From positions 471,614 to 535,613 of the forward strand of contig CAKUNE010000001.1 of assembly GCA_934668345.1 (NCBI GenBank): a stretch of DNA of 64,000 nt, in the 5' to 3' direction. The notes beneath the pieces were generated by a model. It had not been told where the DNA came from. It searched no databases and saw only the letters and a list, made by a program, of their open reading frames with translations. How positions within the stretch are numbered: position 1 is the first letter of the stretch; each line of letters begins with the position of its first letter. The translations under genes and the position numbers were made by a program. The DNA is from an uncultured Collinsella sp. (lineage in GTDB: Bacteria > Actinomycetota > Coriobacteriia > Coriobacteriales > Coriobacteriaceae). Shown here in pieces: positions 51,602-60,356 of the stretch.

Positions 51602-52582
51602 ATGAAGGATATCGCCATCAGCCGCAGGAGCCTTCTGGTCTCCGCCGGCATGCTCGCGCTCGCTCCGCTCGCCGGATGCGGCGGCAATTCTGGTTCCGGC
51701 TCCGCTGCCGCCGGTTCCGACTACACCATCGGCGTTCTGCAGCTCACTGAACACTCCGCACTCGATGCCGCCAACGACGGCTTTGTCAAGGCCATCAAGG
51801 AGAGCGGTCTCAAGGTCAAGATCGACCAGAAGAACGCCCAGAACGACCAGTCCACGTGTAAGTCCATTGCCGACAAGTTCGTGGGCGACGGCGTCGATCT
51901 GATCTATGCCATCGCCACGCCCGCCGCGCAGGCTGCCGCCGGCGCAACGGCCGATATCCCCATCGTGGGCTGTGCAATCACCGACTACGCCGCTTCCGGC
52001 CTGGTCCAGGACAACGACAAGCCTGGCACCAACGTCACCGGCGCCTCCGACCTCACCCCGGTCGCCGAGCAGCTCGAGATGATGCAGAAGGTCCTGCCCG
52101 ACGTAAAGAAGGTCGGCCTGCTCTACTGCACCGCCGAGTCCAACTCCGACGTCCAGATCAAGGCCGCCAAGAAGGAGCTCGACAAGCTGGGGCTAGAGTA
52201 CACCGACTTCACCGTCTCGAGCTCCAACGAGATCCAGTCCGTCGTCGAGTCTGCCGTGGGCAAGGTCGACGCGCTGTACTCCCCCACCGACAACACCATC
52301 GCCGCGGGCGCTTCGCAGGTCGGCCAGATCTGCAAGGAGAACAAGCTTCCCTTCGTGACCGGCGAGGAGGGCATGTGCATGGCCGGCGGCCTGTTCACCC
52401 TCTCCATCAACTACGAGGACCTGGGCTATGCCGCAGGCGAGATGGCCGTCAAGATCCTGAAGGGCGAGGCTAAGCCCGAGGACATGGCTATCAAGCACCT
52501 CTCGAGCAAGGACCTGGTCGTCGTCAAGAACGACGAGATGGCAGAGGCCCTGGGCATCGATCTCTCCGCTCTGGACGAGTAG
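51602..52582 (+). CDS. ABC transporter substrate-binding lipoprotein (ABC_sub_bind/TrpX-like)
   Basis: A 326-residue lipoprotein. The signal has a twin-arginine-like SRRSLLVSAG (residues 8-17) and the lipobox LAGC with Cys26. The mature part is a two-lobed binding protein of the ABC_sub_bind class (TIGVLQLTEHSALDAANDG, IPIVGCAITDYAASG), related to TrpX and to tyrosine/tryptophan-binding proteins. It catches the ligand outside the membrane for the permease and ATPase that follow. The ligand is not determined; an aromatic amino acid is one candidate. Confidence 0.88.
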   Translation: MKDIAISRRSLLVSAGMLALAPLAGCGGNSGSGSAAAGSDYTIGVLQLTEHSALDAANDGFVKAIKESGLKVKIDQKNAQNDQSTCKSIADKFVGDGVDLIYAIATPAAQAAAGATADIPIVGCAITDYAASGLVQDNDKPGTNVTGASDLTPVAEQLEMMQKVLPDVKKVGLLYCTAESNSDVQIKAAKKELDKLGLEYTDFTVSSSNEIQSVVESAVGKVDALYSPTDNTIAAGASQVGQICKENKLPFVTGEEGMCMAGGLFTLSINYEDLGYAAGEMAVKILKGEAKPEDMAIKHLSSKDLVVVKNDEMAEALGIDLSALDE

Positions 52583-52653
52583 CGTCATGCGCGGCGATGC
52601 GTCTAGAGCCTGTGCTCGCGCTACAGCCGTGTTATTCAATATCTGAGCCACAG

Positions 52654-52691
52654 GGGCGGACGTCGTAGACCGGCGTCCGCCCTGCTTGTTT
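52654..52691 (+). terminator. Hairpin between the binding protein and permease genes
   Basis: GGGCGGACG (52654-52662) pairs with CGTCCGCCC (52674-52682), followed by TGCTTGTTT. It probably lowers transcription from the binding-protein gene into the permease and ATPase genes, so that the binding protein is made in excess. Confidence 0.7.
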
Positions 52692-52786
52692 CAGGTAAAA
52701 CAAAACGTCTGTCCGCAACTCTTTTATGCATTGTTACCGCTATTATGGTGACTCACGTGTCCACCCTATCCTAGGAGGTATGAAGC

Positions 52787-53710
52787 ATGCTCATTGCATT
52801 GCAGGGCGCCGTTTCGCAGGGCGTCCTCTGGGGCATTATGGTGCTTGGCGTGTTTATCACGTTCCGCCTGCTCGACATCCCCGATATGACCTGCGACGGC
52901 AGCTTTGCCCTCGGCGGCTGCGTCTGCGCCGTGCTCATCGTCAATAACAACGTCGATCCGCTGCTCGCCGTTTTGGCCGGCATGTGCGCCGGCGCCATCG
53001 CGGGCGCGGTGACGGGTATTCTGACCACCGTTTTTGAGATCCCCGCGATCCTCGCCGGAATCCTTACGCAGATCAGCCTGTGGTCCATCAACCTGCGCAT
53101 CATGGGCAAGTCAAACACGCCCATCCTAGCCAAGGGCACCATCTTCTCGTCCGTCAGCAACATGACGGGTCTGCCGCAGTCCACCGTCGCCATCATCCTG
53201 GGCATCGTTCTGGCCGTGGCCATCGTCGCCATCCTGTACTGGTTCTTTGGCACCGAGATCGGCTCGGCGCTGCGTGCCACCGGCAACAACGAGTACATGA
53301 TCCGCGCCCTGGGCGTTAACACCAACACTACCAAGATGATCGCTCTCGTGCTCTCCAACGCCCTCATCGGCCTTGCCGGCGCGCTCATCTGCCAGAGCCA
53401 GAAATATGCCGATATCGGTATGGGCACCGGCGCCATCGTCATCGGCCTTGCCGCCATCGTCATCGGCGAGGTGCTCGGACGCCTGCTGCCCGGCGGTCTC
53501 ACGCAGTTTGGCGTCCGCCTGGCCTCCGCGGTCTTTGGCTCCGTGGTCTACTTCCTTATCCGCGCCATCGTGCTGCAGCTGGGCATGGACGCCAACGACA
53601 TGAAGCTGCTCTCCGCCGTGATCGTCGCCGTGGCCCTGTGCGTGCCCGTGGTTTGGGAGCGTTACAAACTCCGCAGCTCCTATACGAGGGGAGATGAGGC
53701 AGATGCTTAA
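52787..53710 (+). CDS. ABC transporter permease (BPD_transp_2 family)
   Basis: A 307-residue membrane protein with about eight hydrophobic segments, starting LIALQGAVSQGVLWGIMVLG. It contains the family segment GSALRATGNNEYMIRALGVN, the loop that contacts the ATPase. It matches the single-permease (TrpY-like) architecture that works with ABC_sub_bind proteins. AGGAGG lies eight bases before the ATG. Its 3' end overlaps the ATPase gene. Confidence 0.9.
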   Translation: MLIALQGAVSQGVLWGIMVLGVFITFRLLDIPDMTCDGSFALGGCVCAVLIVNNNVDPLLAVLAGMCAGAIAGAVTGILTTVFEIPAILAGILTQISLWSINLRIMGKSNTPILAKGTIFSSVSNMTGLPQSTVAIILGIVLAVAIVAILYWFFGTEIGSALRATGNNEYMIRALGVNTNTTKMIALVLSNALIGLAGALICQSQKYADIGMGTGAIVIGLAAIVIGEVLGRLLPGGLTQFGVRLASAVFGSVVYFLIRAIVLQLGMDANDMKLLSAVIVAVALCVPVVWERYKLRSSYTRGDEADA

Positions 53711-54497
53711 GCTCTCGCACGTCAAGAAGACCTTTAACAAGGGCACCGTTACCGAGAAGCGCGCCCTCACCGGCGTCGACCTCACCCTTAACGACGGCGA
53801 CTTTGTAACCGTGATCGGCGGCAACGGCGCCGGCAAGTCCACGCTGCTCAACATGATCGCCGGCGTGTACCCGCTCGATTCGGGCGTTATTGAGCTCGAC
53901 GGCAACGACATCTCGCGTCTGAGCGAGTCGCAGCGCGCCAAGTACCTGGGCCGCGTGTTCCAGGACCCCATGCGCGGCACCGCAGCCGACATGCAGATTG
54001 CCGAAAACCTGGCCCTCGCCAAGCGTCGCGGCCAGCGTCGCGGCCTTTCGTGGGGCGTCACCAAGGCCGAGAAGGACGAGTACGTTGAGCTGCTCAAGCG
54101 CCTGGACCTTGGTCTGGACACGCGCCTCAACGCTAAGGTCGGCCTGCTCTCGGGCGGCCAGCGCCAGGCACTCACCCTACTGATGGCCACGCTCACCAAG
54201 CCGCGCCTGCTGCTGCTCGACGAGCACACCGCCGCACTCGATCCCAAGACGGCCTCCAAGGTACTCAACCTCACCGAGGAAATCGTCGACGAGAACCACC
54301 TGACCACGCTCATGGTCACGCACAACATGAACGACGCCATCCGTCTGGGCAACCGTCTGATCATGATGCACGAGGGCCACGTGATCTACGACGTGGCCGG
54401 TGACGAGAAGAAATCGCTCACCGTCGCCGACCTGCTCCAGAAATTCGAGGAGGTCTCGGGCGGCGAACTCGCCAACGACCGCATGCTGCTGAGCTAA
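53703..54497 (+). CDS. ABC transporter ATP-binding protein
   Basis: A 264-residue ATPase with Walker A GGNGAGKST, the signature LSGGQRQA, Walker B LLLLDEH and the H loop TLMVTHNMNDA. It powers the permease encoded just upstream; the starts overlap by 8 bases. An ATG nine bases earlier (53694) is possible but stands too close to the ribosome binding site. A palindromic terminator follows the stop. Confidence 0.93.
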   Translation: MLKLSHVKKTFNKGTVTEKRALTGVDLTLNDGDFVTVIGGNGAGKSTLLNMIAGVYPLDSGVIELDGNDISRLSESQRAKYLGRVFQDPMRGTAADMQIAENLALAKRRGQRRGLSWGVTKAEKDEYVELLKRLDLGLDTRLNAKVGLLSGGQRQALTLLMATLTKPRLLLLDEHTAALDPKTASKVLNLTEEIVDENHLTTLMVTHNMNDAIRLGNRLIMMHEGHVIYDVAGDEKKSLTVADLLQKFEEVSGGELANDRMLLS

Positions 54498-54505
54498 CAC
54501 CTTGG

Positions 54506-54547
54506 AAAACCACCACAAAGGGGACAGGCACCTTTGTGGTGGTTTTT
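54506..54547 (+). terminator. REP-like palindrome acting as terminator (copy 1)
   Basis: AACCACCACAAAGG (54508-54521) pairs with CCTTTGTGGTGGTT (54531-54544); the loop holds GGACAG. It is followed by TTTTT and flanked by AAAA, so it could stop transcription from either side. It starts 8 bases after the ATPase stop. Its sequence is nearly the same as that at 57510-57550. Confidence 0.85.
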
Positions 54548-54570
54548 AGTTACGAACTAAGGAGAGTGAC

Positions 54571-56613
54571 ATGAAAAGACTCCTCCCCCGCCTTGCACTG
54601 ACCACTGCACTGCTTGCCGGCGCGCTCGCCGGCGCTCCCAGTTTCGCTTTCGCGGGCAGCCTGTCCGGGGTCATCAACGGCGACGTAACCGTCATGCACA
54701 CCAACGACATCCACGGCAGTTACAAGTACAGCTACAACGCGAGCAAGGGCACCGGCACCGTCGGCTTTGACGGATTGGCGGTTCTCTATAGCGCCCAAAG
54801 CACCGCTCCCGACTTTTTGCTCGACGCGGGCGATACCTTCCACGGGCAGTCTTTCGCCACCATGAGCGAGGGTAAGAGCATCGCCGAGCTCATGGACACT
54901 TTCTACGCAAACGGCTACGACGCGACCACGCCGGGCAACCACGATTGGAGCTATGGTGCGGATACGCTTCGCACCATGACCGGCTACACCACCACGAGCA
55001 CGCCCTTCGCCATGCTCTGCGCGAACGCGACGTCTACAAATGGCACATGGAGCTCAAGCTTCACCAAGAAGCTCAGCCGCACCTGGAAGGACAGCGAGAG
55101 CACCTCCACGTTTGACTATCAGATTAAAGTCGGCGTTGTGGGTGCCATGGATGAATCGCTGGGTTCCTCACTGCGCGCAGACTTGGTCGCGGGTACCAGC
55201 TTCTCAAGCGCAGCGAACGCTATCAATGCCGAGGCAAAGCGACTGCGCGAGGTTGAGGGCTGCAACGTCGTTGTCTGCATCGCGCACACGCTCAACGCCA
55301 AGACCTTTGCCGCGCAGCTCGACGGCGTCGATGCCCTTATCGCAGGCCACGAGCACATCAACCTGGACGAAAACGTGACGGGTGCCGACGGCAAGCCGGT
55401 CCGCGTCGTCGAGGCCGGCAGTGCCTTTGCCGAGGTGGGACTGCTTTCCATCCCCTATGAGTACGACACCAAGGGCACCGAGGCAACCGATGACGACACG
55501 GTGGCGGTATACGCAGGCGAAAGCGACGAGAAACTCTATACCGCCAAGGACGTCAACGACCTGTTGACAGACCCCGACAAGGGTTCCGACTACCAGAACC
55601 TCCTTAACGATGTCCACGACAGCAAAATCAAGCCGCTCGACGATGACTTTAAAGCCGAATCGAACAAGGTGCTCGGCACGTCAGCCGCCGACTATTTCTA
55701 CGGCGAGGACGCGTCTGGCACGCACGGCTGGGAGATGGTACGCACCACCGATTTCCGCCCCAGCAAGACAGGCGACACCACCAAGGAGCAGACCATCGGC
55801 CACGTGATCTGCAGCTCCTATCTTGACCTGACAGGTGCCGACCTTGCCATCGAAAACGCCGGCGGCATCCGCGGCGGCATCGCGGCGGGAGACGTGACTG
55901 CCGGCAATGTCATCTCCATCTCGCCCTACGGCAACACCGTGGAAACCTGGACCATGACCGGCGCGGACTTCCTCGCCGCGCTTGAGCACTCGCTGCAGAT
56001 CAGCGACAAATGCAACACCATCTACGAACTGCAGCAAGCCTACGTAGCGGCGGGCCACACCGAGCAGGAGGCGCAAGACGAATACAAGATGCCCGACGAC
56101 TCCGGCAGCGTCCTTTCCTTTGGTGGCATCAACGTAACGATTGACTGGACGCAGCCCGAAGGCAAGCGCATCGTGAGCGCCACGCTCACCAAGGACGGAA
56201 GTGCGCTCGACCCCGCCAAGTTCTATACCGTCGCCACCAACAACTACATCATCACCAATACGTCCGACTTCCCCACCTTCGCAAACGCCACCAAGCACAC
56301 CGAGTGGGGCACGTGCGAGGCGGCCCTGAGGGCACTGATTGGTCAAAGCGACTGGGAAAGCAAGATGGCCTCGCTCGCGGGCACCATCAGCTTTGGCTCC
56401 GCAGCCGTGGACCCCGCGCCCACGCCGGCCCCGACGCCCGATCCCTCGTCCAAGCCCGGCACGACCACGCAAACAACCACGCAGGTCACCACCAAGAAGA
56501 CCGCCGGCAAGCTCGCCGCAACGGGAGACCGCACGTTGGTCGTGGTCGGCGCCTGCCTTATCGGCGGAATCCTCGTCATTATCCTCGGTATCATCTGGAA
56601 GCGTCGCCGCTAA
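54571..56613 (+). CDS. Surface-anchored bifunctional 5'-nucleotidase/metallophosphatase
   Basis: A 680-residue exported protein: signal peptide (residues 1-28), calcineurin-like phosphoesterase domain with MHTNDIHG (42-49), LDAGDTFHG, TPGNHDW and IAGHEH, then the 5'-nucleotidase C-terminal domain (NAGGIRGGIAAGDV). A Pro/Thr-rich stalk leads to a sorting signal LAATG at about residue 648, a hydrophobic helix and KRRR. The LAxTG motif suggests a class E sortase. It should release nucleosides from nucleotides at the surface. The protein lies between the ABC importer and the BMP gene. Confidence 0.92.
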   Translation: MKRLLPRLALTTALLAGALAGAPSFAFAGSLSGVINGDVTVMHTNDIHGSYKYSYNASKGTGTVGFDGLAVLYSAQSTAPDFLLDAGDTFHGQSFATMSEGKSIAELMDTFYANGYDATTPGNHDWSYGADTLRTMTGYTTTSTPFAMLCANATSTNGTWSSSFTKKLSRTWKDSESTSTFDYQIKVGVVGAMDESLGSSLRADLVAGTSFSSAANAINAEAKRLREVEGCNVVVCIAHTLNAKTFAAQLDGVDALIAGHEHINLDENVTGADGKPVRVVEAGSAFAEVGLLSIPYEYDTKGTEATDDDTVAVYAGESDEKLYTAKDVNDLLTDPDKGSDYQNLLNDVHDSKIKPLDDDFKAESNKVLGTSAADYFYGEDASGTHGWEMVRTTDFRPSKTGDTTKEQTIGHVICSSYLDLTGADLAIENAGGIRGGIAAGDVTAGNVISISPYGNTVETWTMTGADFLAALEHSLQISDKCNTIYELQQAYVAAGHTEQEAQDEYKMPDDSGSVLSFGGINVTIDWTQPEGKRIVSATLTKDGSALDPAKFYTVATNNYIITNTSDFPTFANATKHTEWGTCEAALRALIGQSDWESKMASLAGTISFGSAAVDPAPTPAPTPDPSSKPGTTTQTTTQVTTKKTAGKLAATGDRTLVVVGACLIGGILVIILGIIWKRRR

Positions 56614-56667
56614 GCCGCACCGTCGGTCCGCGCGCTCCGCGCCACGCCAACCTTACACCGAGCACAG

Positions 56668-56700
56668 AAGCCCGTCCGAATTTGATCGGACGGGCTTTTT
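56668..56700 (+). terminator. Terminator after the 5'-nucleotidase gene
   Basis: AAGCCCGTCCGA (56668-56679) pairs with TCGGACGGGCTT (56686-56697), 6-base loop, with a T run after it. Confidence 0.92.
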
Positions 56701-56743
56701 GGTGGGTATCATGGTTGGACGATCATTAGGAGGTTTTCCCTAC

Positions 56744-57511
56744 ATGGAATTGTTTGATCCGATTCTTCATTTCTTTACGCAACGATGGGTCCATAACATC
56801 ATCTGGGCCGGCATCCTGGCCATCGGCACCGCCGTTGCCGCCAAGATCGCATCCAAGACCCTGCACCATCTGCTCAACCGCGATGACAATCCACTCCCGT
56901 CATCGAGCATCTTCATCAACATCGCGCGCGCCGTCATTTGGATGATCGGCGGCAGCTTTATCCTCGACAACTGCTTTGGTATTAACGCAAACGCCCTCGT
57001 CGCTGCTCTTGGCGTTGGCGGCATCGCCATCTCACTGGGCTTTCAGGACACGCTTTCAAACCTCATCGGCGGCATGCAGGTGACATTTATGGGCATCATC
57101 AAGCCCGGCGACAACATCGAGGTCGGCGGCGTGTCGGGCGTGGTCCAGGACATCACTTGGCGTCACACGACCATCGAAGATGCTTGCGGACAGACCATCA
57201 TCGTCCCCAACTCCAACATCTCCAAAAACACGCTCGTACACCTCATGCCCTTTGGGCGCGTCGCCGTACCCGTTGCCGTAAAGGATACGTCCAAGTGGGC
57301 ATCGCTGGACGCGCTGGCAGATGAGCTCGCGGGCGCCACCAAAGCCGCAGTGCTTCCCATCTCGGGCTTTGACAAGGAACCGTACGTGCTCTTTAGCGAG
57401 ATCGGCGACTTTGGCATCAAGGGCAAGATCATCTTTATCGTCAGCGATGACAGCACGACCTTCACGGCAGCCGACGCCTGCATCCGCGCCATCGCCCCCA
57501 TCATCGCCTAA
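56744..57511 (+). CDS. Small-conductance mechanosensitive channel (MscS family)
   Basis: A 255-residue protein with three hydrophobic segments; the pore helix is followed by the MscS core ALGVGGIAISLGFQDTLSNL, then the beta domain (KPGDNIEVGGVSGVVQDITW) and a C-terminal alpha/beta part. It opens under membrane tension to release solutes. TAGGAGG stands ten bases before the ATG; upstream frame extension overlaps the nucleotidase gene and is not used. The stop codon lies within a REP-like palindrome. Confidence 0.93.
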   Translation: MELFDPILHFFTQRWVHNIIWAGILAIGTAVAAKIASKTLHHLLNRDDNPLPSSSIFINIARAVIWMIGGSFILDNCFGINANALVAALGVGGIAISLGFQDTLSNLIGGMQVTFMGIIKPGDNIEVGGVSGVVQDITWRHTTIEDACGQTIIVPNSNISKNTLVHLMPFGRVAVPVAVKDTSKWASLDALADELAGATKAAVLPISGFDKEPYVLFSEIGDFGIKGKIIFIVSDDSTTFTAADACIRAIAPIIA

Positions 57512-57550
57512 AACCACCACAAAGGGGACAGGCACCTTTGTGGTGGTTTT
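57510..57550 (+). terminator. REP-like palindrome acting as terminator (copy 2)
   Basis: AACCACCACAAAGG (57512-57525) pairs with CCTTTGTGGTGGTT (57535-57548), followed by TTTT. It shares almost every base with copy 1 at 54506. The stop codon of the MscS gene (57509-57511) runs directly into its first A residues. Confidence 0.85.
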
Positions 57551-57605
57551 GCTTCGTGATATCATGGTTCATATAGTTGTTTAAACGACTAAGGGAGCAA
57601 GCACC

Positions 57606-59522
57606 ATGGAAGAGGCCTATCGTCAAGCACGCAAGCGCGGCGAGCAGGGACGCCGTCGCGCCATCAGCCAAAGTGAGCATCCGTACCTCACGGATCTCGA
57701 TAGCCTCGTTGCCCAGCTTCCCTGCGGCCAACGCGAGAACATCGGCCTGAGGGACATTCCACTCGAGATGGTCGTCGGCACGGTTACCAAGGGCCGTCAG
57801 TCCGCCTTCTCGTGTAACTTTATGCCGCTGCTGCCGTTTAACACCGAATTCGCTCGCAAGTGGTCCAACCTCTACGACATCCAAATATCCGAGGGCTATC
57901 GCGACCCCATCATCGTCACCGAGTTCATGCACCGGTTTTACGTCCAAGAGGGTAACAAACGCGTCAGCGTCCTCAAATTCCTGGACGCTCCGACGGTTTC
58001 GGCCAAGGTCACCCGCCTCTACCCCGGCAAGTGGGATTCCGTCGAGAGCCGCCTCTACGGCGAGTTCTGCGCGTTTTGGTACGTCTGCCCCCTGTACGAG
58101 ATCGAGTTCTCACGCGAGGGCAGCTACGAAACGCTCGCTAAGATGCTCGGCCAAAATCTGACCGAAAAGTGGCCGCAGAAAAAGGTCGACTACCTGCGCC
58201 ACACCTTCTTGCTCTTTAAACGCGCCTACCTTCGCGCCGGCGGCGACCACCTGGACATTACGCCCGCCGACGCCATGCTCGTCTATCTCAATGTGTACAA
58301 CCAGGACCGTCTGCTGGACACGCCGACGGATATCGTCGTAAACCGCCTGTGCAAGATCTGGCGCGAACTGGTTATTGCCGGTAAAAGCGACGAGGAGAAG
58401 GTTGATCTTGTCGAGGCGCCGAGCGTCGATGAGGAAGAGGCGCCCGCCAAGTCCACCTCCGGCGTGCTCAACTTCTTTATGGGCAAGACCGTCTACTCGG
58501 CAGCCAACCCCCTGCGCATTGCCTTCATTCACGAATTCCCCTGCGCCACGTCGAGCTGGGACAGCCTGCACGACCAGGGACGCCAGTATCTCGATGAGCA
58601 CTTTGGCGGTATCGTGCGCACCGAGGCGTCTGAGGACTGCCACGATCCGGACGCGTTCTACGCTGCGGTAGAGACGGCCGTCAAGCACGGAGACAAGGTA
58701 ATCTTCTCGACTTCGCACCGCCTGATGGAATACACGCTCAGGGCTGCCGTCGAGTATCCCCAGGTACGGTTCCTCAATTGCTCCATCGGCCTGCCCCATC
58801 AAAGTGTTCGCTCGTATTTTGGAAAGATGTACGAGGCAAAGTTCCTGCTGGGCGCCCTTGCGGCAAGCATGGCGGACAACCACCGCATTGGCTACCACGC
58901 GTCGGTCTTCGCATCGGGCGCGCTCAGCGAGATCAACGCTTTTGCCATCGGCGCCTCGCTGCTCGACCCGCGCGCACAGGTCATCCTCACCTGGGGCGAT
59001 GTGCCCGCCGGCGGCCTTGCCGAGGCCATGTGCCGCGAAGGCGTGAGCGTCATGACCGGCGCCGACATGTCCAAGTCGCTGGAAGACCCCACCGCCTACG
59101 GGCTCCATCGCCTGGTCGACGGCAAAGTCGCCGGCATCGCCATGCCCGTATGGAACTGGGGCCGTTACTACGAGCTTATCGTTCGCAGCCTGCTGCACGG
59201 CACGTGGGACGAGACGAGTGACGACAGCCAAGTGCGCGCCGTCAACTACTGGTACGGCATGAGCTCGGGTGTAATCGACATTCGCTATGCCCCGGGCCTG
59301 CCCTATCAAACGCGTAAGCTGGTGCAGCTGCTCCGCAACGGCATTGTCGAGGGCTCCATTAACCCCTTTGGCGGCGAACTCCACAGCCAGGACGGCGTGG
59401 TGCAGATCGAGGGTTTTCCCCCGCTGCCGAGCACGCAGATTGTTGAGATGGACTGGCTGGCAGATAACGTGGTGGGCACCATTCCGCAGCTCGACGATGA
59501 GCCGGGAGTCACCGCCCTATGA
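57606..59522 (+). CDS. Cytoplasmic fusion of a ParB-like domain and a BMP (basic membrane lipoprotein) domain
   Basis: A 638-residue protein with no signal peptide or lipobox. Residues about 45-140 show the ParB/sulfiredoxin-like pattern (IPLEMVVGTVTKGR, then EFMHRFYVQEGNKRVSVLKF, where EGNKRVSVL resembles the ParB GxRRxxA box). Residues 140-300 are unassigned and helical. Residues 302-600 are a BMP/PnrA-like nucleoside-binding domain (LRIAFIHEFP, FLNCSIGLPHQSVRSYFGK, AFAIGASLLDPRAQ). BMP domains normally face outside; here the fold seems to sense a ligand inside. The next gene overlaps it by 4 bases, so both act together. Confidence 0.75.
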   Translation: MEEAYRQARKRGEQGRRRAISQSEHPYLTDLDSLVAQLPCGQRENIGLRDIPLEMVVGTVTKGRQSAFSCNFMPLLPFNTEFARKWSNLYDIQISEGYRDPIIVTEFMHRFYVQEGNKRVSVLKFLDAPTVSAKVTRLYPGKWDSVESRLYGEFCAFWYVCPLYEIEFSREGSYETLAKMLGQNLTEKWPQKKVDYLRHTFLLFKRAYLRAGGDHLDITPADAMLVYLNVYNQDRLLDTPTDIVVNRLCKIWRELVIAGKSDEEKVDLVEAPSVDEEEAPAKSTSGVLNFFMGKTVYSAANPLRIAFIHEFPCATSSWDSLHDQGRQYLDEHFGGIVRTEASEDCHDPDAFYAAVETAVKHGDKVIFSTSHRLMEYTLRAAVEYPQVRFLNCSIGLPHQSVRSYFGKMYEAKFLLGALAASMADNHRIGYHASVFASGALSEINAFAIGASLLDPRAQVILTWGDVPAGGLAEAMCREGVSVMTGADMSKSLEDPTAYGLHRLVDGKVAGIAMPVWNWGRYYELIVRSLLHGTWDETSDDSQVRAVNYWYGMSSGVIDIRYAPGLPYQTRKLVQLLRNGIVEGSINPFGGELHSQDGVVQIEGFPPLPSTQIVEMDWLADNVVGTIPQLDDEPGVTAL

Positions 59523-60229
59523 AGATCCTTGCCATAGCCGATACCGAGGAGCGATGCCTTTGGGAGTGCTTTCGCAAGGAGCGCTTTGAAGGTATCGACC
59601 TGATTTTGTCCGCCGGAGATCTAGACCCTGACTATCTTGAGTTTTTGGTCACCGTTATCAACAAGCCGCTCATCTACGTACGTGGCAACCATGACGATCG
59701 CTACGCACGCCATGCGCCGGGAGGATGCATCTGCGTGGAAGACAGTGTGTACACGTACCGAGGCATTCGCATCGCGGGCCTCGGCGGCTCCATGCGCTAT
59801 CGCGATGGCGCCAACATGTATACCGAGCGCGAGATGTCCAAGCGCGTGCGTAAGCTGTCCCGCAAGATCAGGATGGTCGGCGGCTGCGACATTCTACTGA
59901 CCCATGCCCCCGTTGCCGGCATGGGCGATCTGGACGATCTGCCGCACCGAGGATTTGAATGCTTTAACACGGCGCTTGAGTCCTGGAACCCCGACTACAT
60001 GGTGCACGGACATGTGCACCAGAGCTACGGGCCCAACTTTCAACGGGAGCGCCAACACACGTGTGGGACGACGGTCATCAACGCCTGCGGCTATACGCAG
60101 TTTGAGCTCGACCAGACGCGCTACCCCATCCGTGGCTGGCAGGCAGCCTGGCTCAACTCGCAAACTATGCGCCGCGAGCTCAAGCGCCACGAGGCCATCG
60201 AGTCCTCTACCGCCAGAACACCCTGGTAA
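59519..60229 (+). CDS. Calcineurin-like metallophosphoesterase
   Basis: A 236-residue phosphoesterase with GDLD (Asp34), GNHDD (Asn57, His58), LTHAP and HGHVH. The first metal motif is IADTE (Asp8-x-Glu10), where most of the superfamily has DxH, so one metal ligand is changed. It overlaps the BMP-fusion gene by ATGA. Likely substrates are cyclic or linear nucleotides or phosphodiesters; none is established. The pairing suggests it acts on or is controlled by the ligand of the partner. A REP-like terminator begins at its stop codon. Confidence 0.85.
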   Translation: MKILAIADTEERCLWECFRKERFEGIDLILSAGDLDPDYLEFLVTVINKPLIYVRGNHDDRYARHAPGGCICVEDSVYTYRGIRIAGLGGSMRYRDGANMYTEREMSKRVRKLSRKIRMVGGCDILLTHAPVAGMGDLDDLPHRGFECFNTALESWNPDYMVHGHVHQSYGPNFQRERQHTCGTTVINACGYTQFELDQTRYPIRGWQAAWLNSQTMRRELKRHEAIESSTARTPW

Positions 60230-60268
60230 CCACCTCAAAGGGGACACTGTCCCCTTTGAGGTGGTTTT
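60228..60268 (+). terminator. REP-like palindrome acting as terminator (copy 3)
   Basis: AACCACCTCAAAGGGGACA (60228-60246) pairs with TGTCCCCTTTGAGGTGGTT (60248-60266), followed by TTTT. Compared with copies 1 and 2 the stem carries CCTCAAAGG for CCACAAAGG and the matching change on the other arm. It contains the last bases of the metallophosphoesterase stop codon. Confidence 0.85.
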
Positions 60269-60283
60269 GCCCTGAGATAGCAA

Positions 60284-60318
60284 GAAACCCGGTCCTGCAC
60301 GAGGCAGAACCGGGTTTC
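60284..60318 (-). terminator. Terminator after rplA (bidirectional)
   Basis: GAAACCCGGT (60284-60293) pairs with ACCGGGTTTC (60309-60318) with more pairs inside. T-rich sequence follows on both strands, so it can end rplA from the right and the plus-strand genes from the left. Confidence 0.8.
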
Positions 60319-60356
60319 TTTAGCAATGCTTGCTTTGCTCAGGCAGTAACTAAAAG

